This document shows positions 1 through 10,672 of a DNA stretch of 64,000 bases, piece after piece. The notes under the pieces were generated by a model that did no database searches, had not been told where the DNA came from, and was given only the letters and a program-made list of their open reading frames with translations. The DNA comes from Halomonas sp. BDJS001 (GTDB lineage Bacteria; Pseudomonadota; Gammaproteobacteria; Pseudomonadales; Halomonadaceae), in assembly GCF_026104355.1 (NCBI RefSeq), contig NZ_CP110535.1, forward strand, positions 248,001 through 312,000, written 5' to 3'. The position numbers and the translations under genes were made by a program. How positions within the stretch are numbered: the stretch's first letter is position 1; the number at the start of each line of letters is the position of its first letter.

Positions 1-1391
1 GCTACCCCCATCAGCTATCCGGCGGTATGCGTCAACGAGTGATGATAGCGATGGCGCTGGCCTGTCGTCCTAAATTGCTGGTAGCGGATGAGCCCACCAC
101 TGCGCTGGATGTCACCATTCAGGCGCAAATTCTTACCATTATGCGCGATCTGCAGCAGGAACTGGGCATGGCCGTTATCTTCATCACCCACGACATGGGG
201 GTGGTGGCGGAGATGGCCGATCAGGTAGTGGTCATGCGTCATGGGGAGAAGGTCGAGGAGGGCTCAGTGGAGGAGATTTTCGCCCGCCCCCAACACCCCT
301 ATACCCAAGCACTGTTAGCGGCGGTGCCTAAACTTGGCAGCATGCAGGGCGAAGCCCTTCCACGCATGGATCCATTAGTGGTGCTGGAGGGAAATGTTGC
401 GCGCACCCTGGGTGAAAGTCGTCAGCAGGATACCGCTAGAACCGATGCAGCCCCGGTGGTGGAGATTGAAAATTTAGTCACCCGTTTCGATATTCGTAAA
501 GGCTTCTTTGGGGGGATTAGCCATCGTGTCCATGCGGTGGAAAATGTCAGTTTCACTATTTTTCCGGGTGAAACGCTGGCACTGGTAGGAGAGTCGGGTT
601 CCGGCAAGTCGACCATCGGGCGCACCATTCAGCAGTTGCAGGAAAGCACCAGTGGCACGATACGCTTTGGTGGCAAGGCCGTGGCCGATATGTCTCGGGC
701 AGAAAAAATGCGCCTGCGCCAAGAAGTGCAGTACATTTTTCAAGACCCGTTTGCCTCCTTGGATCCACGTAAAACCGTTGGCTTTTCGATAGCCGAGCCC
801 ATCCGTACGCACGATTTATTGCACGGTAGTAAAGCGATTCGCCAGCGGGTAGACCAGTTACTGGAACGCGTTGGTTTGAGTGCTGACCAAGCCGAGCGCT
901 ATCCCCATGAGTTTTCCGGTGGCCAGCGCCAACGAATCTGTATCGCCCGCGCTCTGGCCTCCAAGCCTAAGTTGATCATTGCTGATGAAGCGTTATCTGC
1001 CCTCGATGTTTCTATCCAGGCGCAGATCATTCATCTGCTAATGGAGTTGCAGCAAGACGAGGGCTTGGCCTATCTGTTCATTAGTCATGACATGGCGGTG
1101 GTGGAAAAGATCAGCCACCGAGTGGCGGTACTGCACCTTGGCCAAGTCGTTGAGCTAGGCGAGCGTCGGGCGGTGTTTGATTCGCCTCAGCACTCTTACA
1201 CCCGCAAGCTCTTAAGCGCTGTACCAGTGGCCGACCCGGCTCAGCGGCGGGAGCGGGTGTTGCTGCAGGGCGATATTCTTAGTCCCATCCGTAAAGTCGG
1301 TGATGAGCCAGAACATTTGCCATTAGTGCAGGTGGCTAGCGGTCATTTCGTTGCCCAGGAAGTAGGCAGCGCCGAGCGTTTGGCGTCATAG
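1..1391 (+). CDS. Peptide-type ABC transporter ATP-binding protein, two fused NBDs (5' partial)
   Basis: The window opens inside the first nucleotide-binding domain, at its signature motif ([12 protein letters not shown] in frame from base 3), so the first Walker A lies upstream. Walker B of domain 1 ([12 protein letters not shown]) follows, then a Dpp/Opp-type C-terminal extension ([14 protein letters not shown]). A second complete NBD shows Walker [10 protein letters not shown] near base 590, signature FSGGQRQR near 915 and Walker [13 protein letters not shown] near 975. It is therefore a DppD-DppF type fusion, as in GsiA or YejF. It should energise the two permeases encoded downstream. Substrate is inferred as peptides, helped by the carboxypeptidase gene at the end of the operon. 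Confidence 0.93.
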   Translation, partial: YPHQLSGGMRQRVMIAMALACRPKLLVADEPTTALDVTIQAQILTIMRDLQQELGMAVIFITHDMGVVAEMADQVVVMRHGEKVEEGSVEEIFARPQHPYTQALLAAVPKLGSMQGEALPRMDPLVVLEGNVARTLGESRQQDTARTDAAPVVEIENLVTRFDIRKGFFGGISHRVHAVENVSFTIFPGETLALVGESGSGKSTIGRTIQQLQESTSGTIRFGGKAVADMSRAEKMRLRQEVQYIFQDPFASLDPRKTVGFSIAEPIRTHDLLHGSKAIRQRVDQLLERVGLSADQAERYPHEFSGGQRQRICIARALASKPKLIIADEALSALDVSIQAQIIHLLMELQQDEGLAYLFISHDMAVVEKISHRVAVLHLGQVVELGERRAVFDSPQHSYTRKLLSAVPVADPAQRRERVLLQGDILSPIRKVGDEPEHLPLVQVASGHFVAQEVGSAERLAS

Positions 1392-1441
1392 TAAGTTGCC
1401 TGATGGTACACAAGCTGTGAGACAACAACAGGAGTAATTTC

Positions 1442-2970
1442 ATGAAGAAAAACAAACGCGTGCTCAATGGTGCCATCGCCGGTATGGCTCTGAGCGTTGC
1501 CTTTTCTGCCTCTGCGCAGGCTGGTTCATTAACGATTGCTTCGCCGCAAGATCCCGGCAGTTGGGATCCCATCGATACTTTTTTGGTGAATTGGGCATCG
1601 GTCACCACTAATATTTTCGATGGTTTGACTTATCGAGGCCCTGATTTAGAACTAGTGCCTGGCTTGGCAACCGAGTGGGAGGAGCTGGATGACGGTACCC
1701 GTATCCGTTTCACTCTGCGCGAAGGTGTCACCTTTCATAACGGCGAGCCCTTCAATGCGGAAGCGGTAAAGTTCACCTTTGATCGCCTGCTGGGCGATGA
1801 AGGGGCCCAAGGCCCTCAGCGCTCCAACTATACGGCGATTGAAAGCGTGGAAGTGATCGATGACTATACGGTCGATTTTCACCTCAGCGAACCCGACCCG
1901 GTACTGCTTACCAAGCTGGCGGGCTACGGCGCCATGATCGTGCCACCGGAGTATCTAGCTGAGCATGGCGATGACCACTTCAATACCCATCCTGTAGGCA
2001 CCGGGCCTTTCAAAGTAGTGGAATATAATCCTCGCGAAGACGTTCAGCTTGAGGCCTTTGCCGAGCACTGGGGCGGTGCACGAAACTTGACGAAGTGACT
2101 TACCGCTTTATCTCAGAGCCTTCCACCGCCGTGGCTGAGCTGCAGGCTGGACGGGTCGATATCGTTATTCCGCCGACGATTCCAATTGGCATGATCGACA
2201 CCATCAATAACCACGACGGGGCCAGCATCGTCAGCGTGGCTTCGCCGACGGTGGAAGCGATTCGCTTCAACACCCAATCCGGTATTACCGCCGACGAACG
2301 CGTGCGTAAAGCCTTGATCATGGCCGTGGATCGACAGGCGATTATCGACTCCATTCTGGCGGGTGAGGGCGAAATGATCGCCAGCTTCCAGGGTGCCCAG
2401 TCCTTCGGCAACGACCCTGATATGGAGCCCCTGCCGTACGATCCGCAGCAGGCTCGTCAACTGCTGGATGAAGCGGGGGTCGAGCAAGGCGCAACAGTAC
2501 AGATTGATGTGCGCGGTAACGACGCCACCTTTGGTGAGGTGGCCCAGGTAGTGGCGTCTTACCTACAGGGGGTGGGGGTTACCGCTTCGATCCAGCCATA
2601 TGAAACCAATGTGCTACTTAACGACATTATCCCGGCAGGCCGCACTGGGGAGATGTTCCAGCAGAAATGGGGCGGTTGGACGTTCGACTTCGACAATACC
2701 GCTTACCTGATGTACCACACGGGCGAACGCTGGAATCCTTATGACAGCGACGCTGAGTTAGATGAAATGCTCGAAGCCCAGCGCAGCATTACTGATCAGG
2801 AAGAGCGAGAAACGCTGCTCCAGGCGATTGCGCAGTATACCCAGGATCGCGCCTTGGAAATGCCGCTCTATAGCATCAATGCTCTCTATGGTGTCAGTGA
2901 CCGGGTGGAGAATTTTGAACCTGCCCCAGATAACCGCATGCGTTTAACCGACGTGGACGTTGCTGAATAA
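1442..2970 (+). pseudogene. ABC transporter substrate-binding protein (SBP family 5), split by a one-base frameshift
   Basis: A good Shine-Dalgarno (ACAGGAG) precedes ATG 1442. The first part (218 codons) starts with a Sec signal peptide and carries SBP_bac_5 features such as NIFDGLTYRGPDLELVPGLA and FHNGEPFNAEAVKFTFDR. It runs into TGA at 2096 after NLTK. The rest of the protein continues in the -1 frame (EVTYRFISEPSTAVAELQAG onward) to 2970. Restoring one G near 2090-2093 (acg-gaa-gtg) gives one uninterrupted protein of about 509 aa, the usual length for the family. Periplasmic peptide receptor for the flanking transporter genes. The frameshift may be an assembly error rather than a real mutation. 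Confidence 0.88.
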
Positions 2971-2982
2971 ACTTAGCGTCAT

Positions 2983-3012
2983 CCGGCCGCTTGAAAGGGT
3001 GGCCGGTTCTTT
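2983..3012 (+). terminator. Stem-loop between receptor and permease genes
   Basis: CCGGCC (2983-2988) pairs with GGCCGG (3001-3006) and is followed by TTCTTT. It is a terminator or attenuating hairpin that would lower permease expression relative to the binding protein, a common arrangement in such operons. The effect is inferred; the hairpin is seen. Confidence 0.55.
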
Positions 3013-3064
3013 ACGCTGACATTTTACAAAAGCTTCATGTAAGCGTTACGGGCTTGGGGTCATA

Positions 3065-3988
3065 GTGGCAAAATTTCTTCTCTATCGAATACTGCAGGCC
3101 ATCTTTGTGGTAATCGCCGTGACGCTGATCGTCTCTTTTGCGATCAGGTTAACCGGTGACCCGGCGGTTATGCTGGCCCAAGGGGCGGGAAGTATTACCG
3201 AGGCGGATCTGGAAAGGATTCGTGAAGCCCTCGGCTTGAACCAGTCCTTCCTGGCTCAATACGTCGGCTTCCTGCAAGGTCTAGTAGTGGGTGATTTTGG
3301 TCGTAGCTTTATGGGCGGTACACCCGTCAGCGATCTAATCGGTCGGGCCTTGCCCGCCACTTTGGCGCTGGCTTTTGCTTCACTGTTTGTGTCTATCGTG
3401 GTATCGATCCCGCTGGGTATTAAAGCAGCGGTATCGCGGGGAAGGTGGCCCGATCAGATGATCAGGATTTTTTCCCTGATCGGGCTCTCTTTTCCTAACT
3501 TCTGGCTGGCCATCATGCTGGTGCTGCTGCTCTCCATCACTTTTAACCTGCTGCCGCCCAGTGGCATGGAGGGCTTCTCCAGCTTCATTATGCCCGCTGC
3601 GACCATGGGGATCATTTTAACCGCCACCAACGTGCGCCTAGTGCGAACCACTATGTTGGACACCCTGCGCTCTCAGTACATCATGGTGGCCCGGGCAAAA
3701 GGTCTTTCCAACACGGTCGTACTCTACAAACATGCGCTGCGTAACTGCTCCATTCCGCTGATCACCTATTTTGGTTTGCAGTTCGGTGGATTGCTGGGCG
3801 GTATCGTGGTTGTCGAGCGTGTCTTTAACTGGCCGGGATTAGGCACCTTGGCTTTCGAAGCCGTGTCGGCCAGGGACTACCCTGTCTTACAAGGCGTTAT
3901 TACCGTGCTCTCGTTCATGATCATCTCCATCAACCTTCTCGTTGATATCGCCTATGGCCTGGTCGACCCCAGGGTGCGCAAGGAATAA
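3065..3988 (+). CDS. ABC transporter permease, DppB type
   Basis: 307 aa, GTG start. The N-terminus LLYRILQAIFVVIAVTLIVSF is the first membrane helix, followed by the DppB/OppB hallmark region GDPAVMLAQG...LERIREALGLN and about five further helices. The EAA-type cytoplasmic loop (VRTTMLDTLRSQYIMVARAKG) contacts the ATPase. It ends DPRVRKE, the usual end of this family. It forms the membrane channel with the protein encoded 2 nt downstream. Confidence 0.93.
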   Translation: MAKFLLYRILQAIFVVIAVTLIVSFAIRLTGDPAVMLAQGAGSITEADLERIREALGLNQSFLAQYVGFLQGLVVGDFGRSFMGGTPVSDLIGRALPATLALAFASLFVSIVVSIPLGIKAAVSRGRWPDQMIRIFSLIGLSFPNFWLAIMLVLLLSITFNLLPPSGMEGFSSFIMPAATMGIILTATNVRLVRTTMLDTLRSQYIMVARAKGLSNTVVLYKHALRNCSIPLITYFGLQFGGLLGGIVVVERVFNWPGLGTLAFEAVSARDYPVLQGVITVLSFMIISINLLVDIAYGLVDPRVRKE

Positions 3989-3990
3989 CC

Positions 3991-4845
3991 ATGACGGCAG
4001 CTATCAAAACCGACAAATTGAAACGCTTTAAGAACCTTGAGTTTATCCTTGGCGTGCTGCTCGTGGGCGGCATCGGATTTGCCGTGATCTTCTCGGGTTG
4101 GCTATTTCCCGGCGGTGGTTCGGAGCTAAATCTAGCCTACCGCTTAACGCCGCCTCTGGTAGAGCCCAGCTTTCCGCTAGGCACTGATCCGTTAGGCAGA
4201 GATGTACTAGCGAGGGTGATTATTGGTGGTGAAATCTCGTTAAAAGTCGGCGTCTATTCAGCCCTCGGTGCGGTGGTGATCGGCATCATTATGGGCTTGG
4301 TATCCGGCTACTACGGTGGGTTCCTGGATATGATCGTGATGCGCTTTGCCGACGTGCAACTGGCGCTGCCCTTTATCCTGCTGGCAATTACCTTTATCGC
4401 CGTGATTGGTGGCGGGCTAACCAATATGATTATTCTGTTGATTATCTCCCAGTGGGTGCAGTACGCGCGCTTGGTACGCGGCTCGGTGCTATCGCTGCGC
4501 GACCGGGAGTTTATTCTGGCGGCTAAAGCGATTGGGGTGAAGGATATCCGTATTCTGTTCCAGCATCTGTTGCCTAATCTAATTGGCCCCGTCATCGTGC
4601 TGATGACCCTTAATGTCGCCAATAATATTCTGCTTGAGAGCAGCCTGACGTTTTTAGGACTAGGCGTCGATCCGGTGATTCCCAGCTGGGGCGGCATGCT
4701 GGCGGAAGGGCGTACGTATCTGCAGACAGCATGGTGGGTTAGTGTATTTCCTGGTGTGGCCATTTTGTTAACCGTGCTGGGGCTGAACCTGCTGGGTGAC
4801 TGGCTACGTGATGCCCTGGATCCGACTGGACGTACCTCCCTATGA
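3991..4845 (+). CDS. ABC transporter permease, DppC type
   Basis: 284 aa. It has the DppC-type N-terminal helix followed by the conserved periplasmic motif FPLGTDPLGRDVLARVI, then five helices and the EAA loop (VRGSVLSLRDREFILAAKAIGV). It ends LGDWLRDALDPTGR, typical of the family. It starts 2 nt after the DppB-type gene and its end overlaps the peptidase gene by 4 nt (ATGA), so translation is probably coupled. Confidence 0.93.
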   Translation: MTAAIKTDKLKRFKNLEFILGVLLVGGIGFAVIFSGWLFPGGGSELNLAYRLTPPLVEPSFPLGTDPLGRDVLARVIIGGEISLKVGVYSALGAVVIGIIMGLVSGYYGGFLDMIVMRFADVQLALPFILLAITFIAVIGGGLTNMIILLIISQWVQYARLVRGSVLSLRDREFILAAKAIGVKDIRILFQHLLPNLIGPVIVLMTLNVANNILLESSLTFLGLGVDPVIPSWGGMLAEGRTYLQTAWWVSVFPGVAILLTVLGLNLLGDWLRDALDPTGRTSL

Positions 4846-6614
4846 CCAACACTCCCCCTACCGAGATTTTGTTGGAACGCTCTTTTCCACGCACCACCAA
4901 TGCCTTGCTTGATGAGTATGCCGCACCTGCCTATCAAGGGTATCTGTTGGAGGCGTGGGTGTTTGACGATGAGGCCGAACGCCAAGCCACAGAAACGGCC
5001 TTCAAGGCTGCTGGTATTAGTGCGCGGCTGCGCAGTGCCTATAAGCCCCTGGTGCATTTCTTTTTAGAGGAGTTCTCGTGGGCGTCGCTGCAGTCGTTGG
5101 TCATTGAGTACCCGGTGTTAGCACATGCGCCGCGTCGCTTTCTTTTGGAAGCCTACCCGCTGGCGGCGCTACTTCCGCCAGGTGTATCGCTACGCTGGGA
5201 AGTTGATACCACGGCCACCACTATCTCTACGCCTTTTTATTATCGTGTCCGTGTGGAGCGTAGCACCGGGGAGGTGGAAACGTATTGTGTTGAAGCGCCT
5301 AATCGCCAACATCTGGATCATGTAGACGAAGCACAGTGTTCACCCTGCGGCTGGCTGCGGCTCATTTCTCCCAGTGGAGAGGTGAGCGAGTCGATTGTTG
5401 AGACGGATTTTGAGGCGCTGTTTCAAGCGGCGATGGCGACGTTATCCTCAACCCAGTGGCAGGCAGCATCTCCCTACTTCGAAGAGCTCAATTTTACGGT
5501 GCATTTGCCCTGTAGCGACCGCCGCCTAGTGCTGGGCGATGAGCATATTAGCCTTGCCGAGGCGCTTCATGAGGAACTCTATTTTTCTAGTCTGGAGTAT
5601 TTTCAGCGGCGAGCAGGGTTGGCGCTGGGGGATCGATCCATTCAGCCGGGGCAGATTGTGCCGGAAGTCTCCTCTCCGGGGGAGCAAGCCTATTTGAAAG
5701 TCAGCCTACGGCCTTTGGATGCCTCCCAACTACCACGGGCCGAGGTGGAGCTGGAGAGCGCTCAACAGGCTATCGGCGTTGAGCAAATAGAGGCGTTATT
5801 GGCAGCGTTGGGTGGTCAGGCGTTACAGGCCAAGACACGGGCGGGGAGAGCGGTAGAGGCGCGTTATATCGTCGGCGGTGACCGTGCCGTGATGATCAGT
5901 GCTGGGCAGCATGCCAACGAGACCTCCGGCGTAGTGGGGGCCTTACGTGCCGCTCGGCAGCTTGACGGTGATCCAGAGGCCCACTTTGTCATCTCGCCGC
6001 TGGAAAACCCTGATGGCTACGCATTGCAAGGCCGGCTCGTCGCCGATCAGCCGCGGCATATGCACCACGCGGCGCGCTATACCGCCTTTGGTAATGACCT
6101 CCAGAGCCAGCCGCTTGGGCAGCCATTTGAACATGCTATTCGTGAACAGGCATTCTCTCTCAGTAATGCCGGACTAAATATCAATCTGCACGGCTACCCC
6201 GCCCATGAGTGGACGCGGCCGTTAAGCGGTTACGTGCCCCGCGGCTTTGAGATGTGGACGATTCCCAAGGGATTCTTTTTGATCATGCGCTATCAACCAG
6301 GCTATGAAACAGCCGCCGAGCAGTTGGTGGAAGCTGTTACCCAGCAGCTTGCGCAAGTGCCTGGGCTGGTTGAATTTAATGCCGCGCAAATTGCGCTATT
6401 TGAGATCCATGCGGGGGCGTTAACCTTCCCGATGTTGAATGGCTTCCCCTACTTAAGCTCGGAAGACGCCGATCAATTAACGCCATTGATGCTGATCACT
6501 GAATACCCTGATGAAACCCTAACCGGCGAGCCCTTTGTACAGGCACATACCGCGCAAATGGCAACGGTGGTGGCGGCCTATAACGCCTTTCAAACGCTCT
6601 CACTAAGTGGTTAA
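4842..6614 (+). CDS. M14-family zinc carboxypeptidase
   Basis: 590 aa. The C-terminal half carries the M14 fold: QHANETSG (zinc ligands His and Glu near residues 357 and 360), then ENPDGY, a third zinc ligand in NINLHGYPAHEW near residue 450, and ITEYPDE near residue 553 as the likely catalytic-glutamate segment. The first 300 residues are an extra domain with no motif I recognise. No signal peptide is seen, so it should act in the cytoplasm. Last gene of the peptide-transport operon (ATGA overlap), so it probably trims imported peptides; the actual substrate is not shown by sequence. Confidence 0.82.
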   Translation: MTNTPPTEILLERSFPRTTNALLDEYAAPAYQGYLLEAWVFDDEAERQATETAFKAAGISARLRSAYKPLVHFFLEEFSWASLQSLVIEYPVLAHAPRRFLLEAYPLAALLPPGVSLRWEVDTTATTISTPFYYRVRVERSTGEVETYCVEAPNRQHLDHVDEAQCSPCGWLRLISPSGEVSESIVETDFEALFQAAMATLSSTQWQAASPYFEELNFTVHLPCSDRRLVLGDEHISLAEALHEELYFSSLEYFQRRAGLALGDRSIQPGQIVPEVSSPGEQAYLKVSLRPLDASQLPRAEVELESAQQAIGVEQIEALLAALGGQALQAKTRAGRAVEARYIVGGDRAVMISAGQHANETSGVVGALRAARQLDGDPEAHFVISPLENPDGYALQGRLVADQPRHMHHAARYTAFGNDLQSQPLGQPFEHAIREQAFSLSNAGLNINLHGYPAHEWTRPLSGYVPRGFEMWTIPKGFFLIMRYQPGYETAAEQLVEAVTQQLAQVPGLVEFNAAQIALFEIHAGALTFPMLNGFPYLSSEDADQLTPLMLITEYPDETLTGEPFVQAHTAQMATVVAAYNAFQTLSLSG

Positions 6615-6666
6615 TCTCCATGATGGCGAGACTGTCACAATGGCGTCGCGCTGTTACAATGGATAA

Positions 6667-8358
6667 ATGAACAGTGCTTTCGCGACACCGACCGCCTCCC
6701 TCGATGACCCCCTCTACTACCTGACGAACTTTCGCTTCGTTTTGGCCTGGGTGGGGGAGCGCCATGCTGATCTGCTCGCGGCAGGCGAGCTCACTTTTGT
6801 TGAACAGTTTGAAAGCTTGCCGCAGGCCTCTCAAGCGCTCCTGGTGCGCATGGTAATGCGCAAGGGAGAACTGTTTCGGCTCAGCAAGCTCAGTTATGCT
6901 GAGGTAGGTGACAGCGCCGAAGCGATGGCGCCCTTGATCGCGCTTGGCTGGGTCGATAGTGATCCTGGGCTGAGTATTGAAGAGCTATTTAACCAACTTC
7001 GCCTCGGCGAGTTGCGTCAGCTATTGGCAGAGGATATTCGCGCCGCTGGGTTAAGCCTAACTAGCGCCAAAACCGCGCTCTACGACACCCTGGCAGGCCG
7101 ACTTACCCACACCGTACCGCTGCATACCTGGTGGCCCAATGCGCCTGATTGTGTGGTGCGTCTCACCGTCATGGAGACCTGTGACCGGCTGCGGCTGATG
7201 TTCTTTGGCAACCTGCGCCAGGACTGGGCCGAGTTCGTGCTGACCGAGCTGGGTCTGCAGCGTTTTGAAGTGGTGCCGTTCACGCCGCACTCCCGTGCTT
7301 TCCAATCGCGCCAGGAGGTCGATACCTATTTAGCACTCCACCGCCTGCGCCAACGCCTTGATGCAGGGGAACTGCCCGCCGACCTGTACCTTGAATTGCC
7401 GCCAGCGTCGGACAACCGCTGGCTGGCCACGCGGCGGGCCCGGTTACTGCTGCAACTGGGCCGCGAGGCTGAGCGCAGCGGTGACTCCGCGCTTGCGCTG
7501 ACACTCTATGGCGATGCAAATAGTAGCGAAGCGCGCATTCGACAGCTACGTGTGTTGGAGCGATTGGGCGAACATCAAGCGGCTTTGGAACGGGTGATCC
7601 AGGCGCTGGGTAGCAGCCCTAACGAGACCGAACACCAGGCCCTGGCGCGGCTGCTGCCCCGTTTGCAGCGGCGGCTTAAACTACCCGTGGTACCGAGTGA
7701 GCCAGAGCCCACCCATGAGCGTTGGGATTTACTACTGCCCGGGCCACAGGGCGTGGAGCGCGCCGTGGTTCAAGCACTTAGCGAGCCCCAGGCACCGATC
7801 TACTACGTGGAAAACAGCTTGCTAACCGGGCTGTTTGGATTGCTCTGCTGGTCGGCTATTTTCGCCCCGCTCCCCGGCGCCTTCTTTCACCCTTTTCACA
7901 ACGGCCCGGCGGACTTGTACCGCGACGATTTTGTGTCCCGGCGGCGCGATGCCTTCGACGCCTGCCTGGCGCAGCTGGAAGACGGTAGCTATCGTGAGGT
8001 GATTCGGGCGACATGGCGGGAGAAACAGGGGCTGGCCTCCCCCTTTGTGCACTGGCCAATTGTCGATGAGCCGCTGGTTGAGCTGGCGCTCAAGTGTCTC
8101 CCCGCTGAGCATTTACGGGCCTGTTTCGAGCGCTTGCTGGGTGACTTGAAAGCCAACCGGGCAGGGCTGCCGGATTTGATTCAGTTTATGCCCGACGCAC
8201 CCGCGGGTGAGCCGCGCTACCGGATGATCGAAGTCAAAGGCCCCGGTGACCGGCTACAGGATAACCAGCGCCGCTGGCTCACATTCTTTCATCGTCATGA
8301 GATGCCCGTCGCGGTGTGTTACGTACGCTGGGCAGATAGCGCCGAGCCGACGTCATGA
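6667..8358 (+). CDS. FAN1-type VRR-NUC structure-specific nuclease
   Basis: 563 aa. The C-terminus holds the VRR-NUC active site: Asp in LPDLIQF near residue 502, then IEVKGPGDRLQDNQ with the E-x-K pair near 521-523. Upstream lie a SAP-like segment (around residues 115-145) and a TPR-rich middle, the same order as bacterial FAN1 homologues. Known members cut 5' flaps and unhook interstrand cross-links. The stop codon overlaps the start of the helicase gene (ATGA), so the pair is likely translated together and works in one DNA repair step. Confidence 0.85.
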   Translation: MNSAFATPTASLDDPLYYLTNFRFVLAWVGERHADLLAAGELTFVEQFESLPQASQALLVRMVMRKGELFRLSKLSYAEVGDSAEAMAPLIALGWVDSDPGLSIEELFNQLRLGELRQLLAEDIRAAGLSLTSAKTALYDTLAGRLTHTVPLHTWWPNAPDCVVRLTVMETCDRLRLMFFGNLRQDWAEFVLTELGLQRFEVVPFTPHSRAFQSRQEVDTYLALHRLRQRLDAGELPADLYLELPPASDNRWLATRRARLLLQLGREAERSGDSALALTLYGDANSSEARIRQLRVLERLGEHQAALERVIQALGSSPNETEHQALARLLPRLQRRLKLPVVPSEPEPTHERWDLLLPGPQGVERAVVQALSEPQAPIYYVENSLLTGLFGLLCWSAIFAPLPGAFFHPFHNGPADLYRDDFVSRRRDAFDACLAQLEDGSYREVIRATWREKQGLASPFVHWPIVDEPLVELALKCLPAEHLRACFERLLGDLKANRAGLPDLIQFMPDAPAGEPRYRMIEVKGPGDRLQDNQRRWLTFFHRHEMPVAVCYVRWADSAEPTS

Positions 8359-10651
8359 GTGCGGCCTATCGCGTAGCCGTGCGGGCGCTGTGCGAATTCA
8401 CCGCCCGTGAAGGTGACCTCGATCACCGCTTTACCCCGGCGCCCAGTGCCCAGGAAGGCATACAAGGGCATACGCTGGTGGCTAGCCGACGCGGTGCGGA
8501 TTATCTTGCAGAACTGCCGCTGTCGGGCAGCTTTGCAGGGCTTACCGTGACAGGCCGCGCCGATGGCTTTGACCCCACGGCCAACCGCCTGGAAGAAGTC
8601 AAAACCTACCGCGGCAGTCTTGAGCGCATGGCCGATAACCAGCGTGCTCTGCACTGGGCACAGGTGAATGTCTACGGCGCGCTGCTATGTGCAGAGCGCG
8701 CTTGGAACGTATCACCTTAACGCTGGTTTATCTGGATATTGCCAGCGGCAAGGAGACACTGCTCAGTCAGGAGGCCAGCGCCAAGGAACTGCAGGATTTT
8801 TTTGCCGACCAGTGCCAGCGCTTTCTCGCCTGGGCGGAGCAGGAGGCTGAGCATCACCTGCACCGCGATCGCGCCTTACACTCGCTGCATTTTCCCCACA
8901 CTGCGTTTCGCAGCGGTCAGCGCGAACTCGCCGAATACGTATATAAAGCCGCCAGCACCGGGCGCTGCCTGCTCGCTCAGGCCCCCACTGGTATTGGCAA
9001 AACGCTGGGTACGCTGTTCCCCATGCTCTCAGCCATGCCGCGGCAACAGCTTGACCGAATCGCTTTTCTGACCATGAAAACCCCCGGTCGCCGGTTAGCG
9101 CTGGATGCCCTGACGACGTTGCGTACCCGTCATGACAATGAGGAGGCGTTGCCGCTTCGCGTGTTGGAACTGGTAGCGCGGGAGAAGGCTTGCGAATACC
9201 CCGACCGCGCCTGTCATGGCGAGTCCTGCCCGTTGGCGGCGGGCTTCTACGACCGCTTGCCTGCGGCCCGCCAAGCCGCCGTAGAGCAGGCATGGCTGGA
9301 TCGGGAAGCGCTGCGCGAGGTGGCCCTTGAACATGATGTGTGTCCTTATTATTTGGGCCAGGAGCTGGCGCGCTGGGCGGATGTGATCGTCGGCGACGTT
9401 AACCACTGGTTCGATAGTCATGCGCTGCTGCACGGCCTGGCCCAGGCGAATGAATGGCGAACGGGCGTGCTGGTCGACGAAGCACATAATCTGGTGGAGC
9501 GCGCTCGGGGCATGTACAGCGCCGAACTCGACCAGCAGCGTTTCAATCGGGTGCGCCGCTCTGCCCCAACATCGCTCTCCCGCCCTTTGAATCGTTTAGC
9601 TAGGCAGTGGCAGGCCGTTATTAAAGAGGCAGGGTTGGAGGAGGCAGGCGAGCCGGGTAAGCCAGGCTATCGGCTGGTCACGACGCTGCCCGATAAGCTG
9701 GTGGCCGCCGCTCAGCAGGTGGGCGCGTCGATTACCGATCATTTGGGTGAACACCCAGAGGATGCGACGCTTGAGCTCCAGGAACTGCTGTTTGAAGCGC
9801 TGGCTTTTTGCCGCTTGGCGGAGCGCTTTGGCGAACACTCGCTATGCGACCTTACCCGTCATGGTCGTGGCCGGGCGGTGCTGGGGTTACGCAACCTGAT
9901 ACCCGCCGATTTTCTGGCCGCTCGATTTAACGCCGCGCACTCTGTGGTGCTGTTCTCGGCAACGCTAATGCCCGCTCACTACTACCGGGATCTGCTCGGT
10001 TTGCCGGACAATACGGTCTGGCGCGAAGTGGCCTCGCCGTTTGCTGCCCGCCAGCTTGAGGTGCGTATACGGCGCGATATTTCCACCCGTTTCCGTGATC
10101 GGGATGCCTCCATTGAGCCCATCGTAGCGACCATGGTTCAGCAGTATCAGCGCAGGCCGGGCCACTACTTGGCGTTCTTCAGCAGCTTTGCTTACCTTGC
10201 GGCAGCGCTGGCGCGGTTTCGCGAAGCGCACCCAGACGTGCCCGTGTTCAGCCAAACCCGCGGGATGCCGGAGGCGCAGCGCGAGGCGTTTCTGGCGCGC
10301 TTTACCCCCGGTGGCAAAGGCATTGGCTTTGCAGTGCTGGGCGGCGCTTTTGCGGAAGGCATCGACCTGCCCGGCGACCGGCTAATCGGCGCCTTTATTG
10401 CCACCCTGGGCCTGCCGCCGTTTAACGACTTCAACGAAGCGCTTAAGGCACGTTTAAGCGCGCGCTTTGGCCAGGGCGACGACTACACCTACCGCATTCC
10501 TGGCATGATCAAAGTGGTGCAGGCGGCGGGGCGGGTGATTCGCAGTCCAGAAGATGAAGGGGTTGTGGTATTAATGGATGATCGTTTCGCACAATCTAAT
10601 GTACGTGCGCTACTACCTCCCTGGTGGACGGTGGACACTCTTACTCAATAA
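8355..10651 (+). pseudogene. PD-(D/E)XK nuclease + Fe-S XPD/DinG-type helicase, split by a one-base frameshift
   Basis: Two abutting reading frames make one protein of about 765 aa. The first (8355-8720) has a RecB-like nuclease core with GRADGFDP and EEVKTYRG. The second continues as LERITLTLVYLD and contains Walker A QAPTGIGKT (near 8980), four cysteines for a 4Fe-4S cluster (CEYPDRAC, CHGESCPL, VCPYYLG), the DEAH box VDEAHNL (near 9475) and helicase C motifs ending in QAAGRVIRSPED. One extra base near 8698-8701 (cgc-gGc-ttg) joins them. Superfamily 2 5'-to-3' DNA helicase, paired with the FAN1-type nuclease upstream. The shift is probably an assembly indel. Confidence 0.85.
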
Positions 10652-10672
10652 CGACGATGGTTAGGCGAGCCA

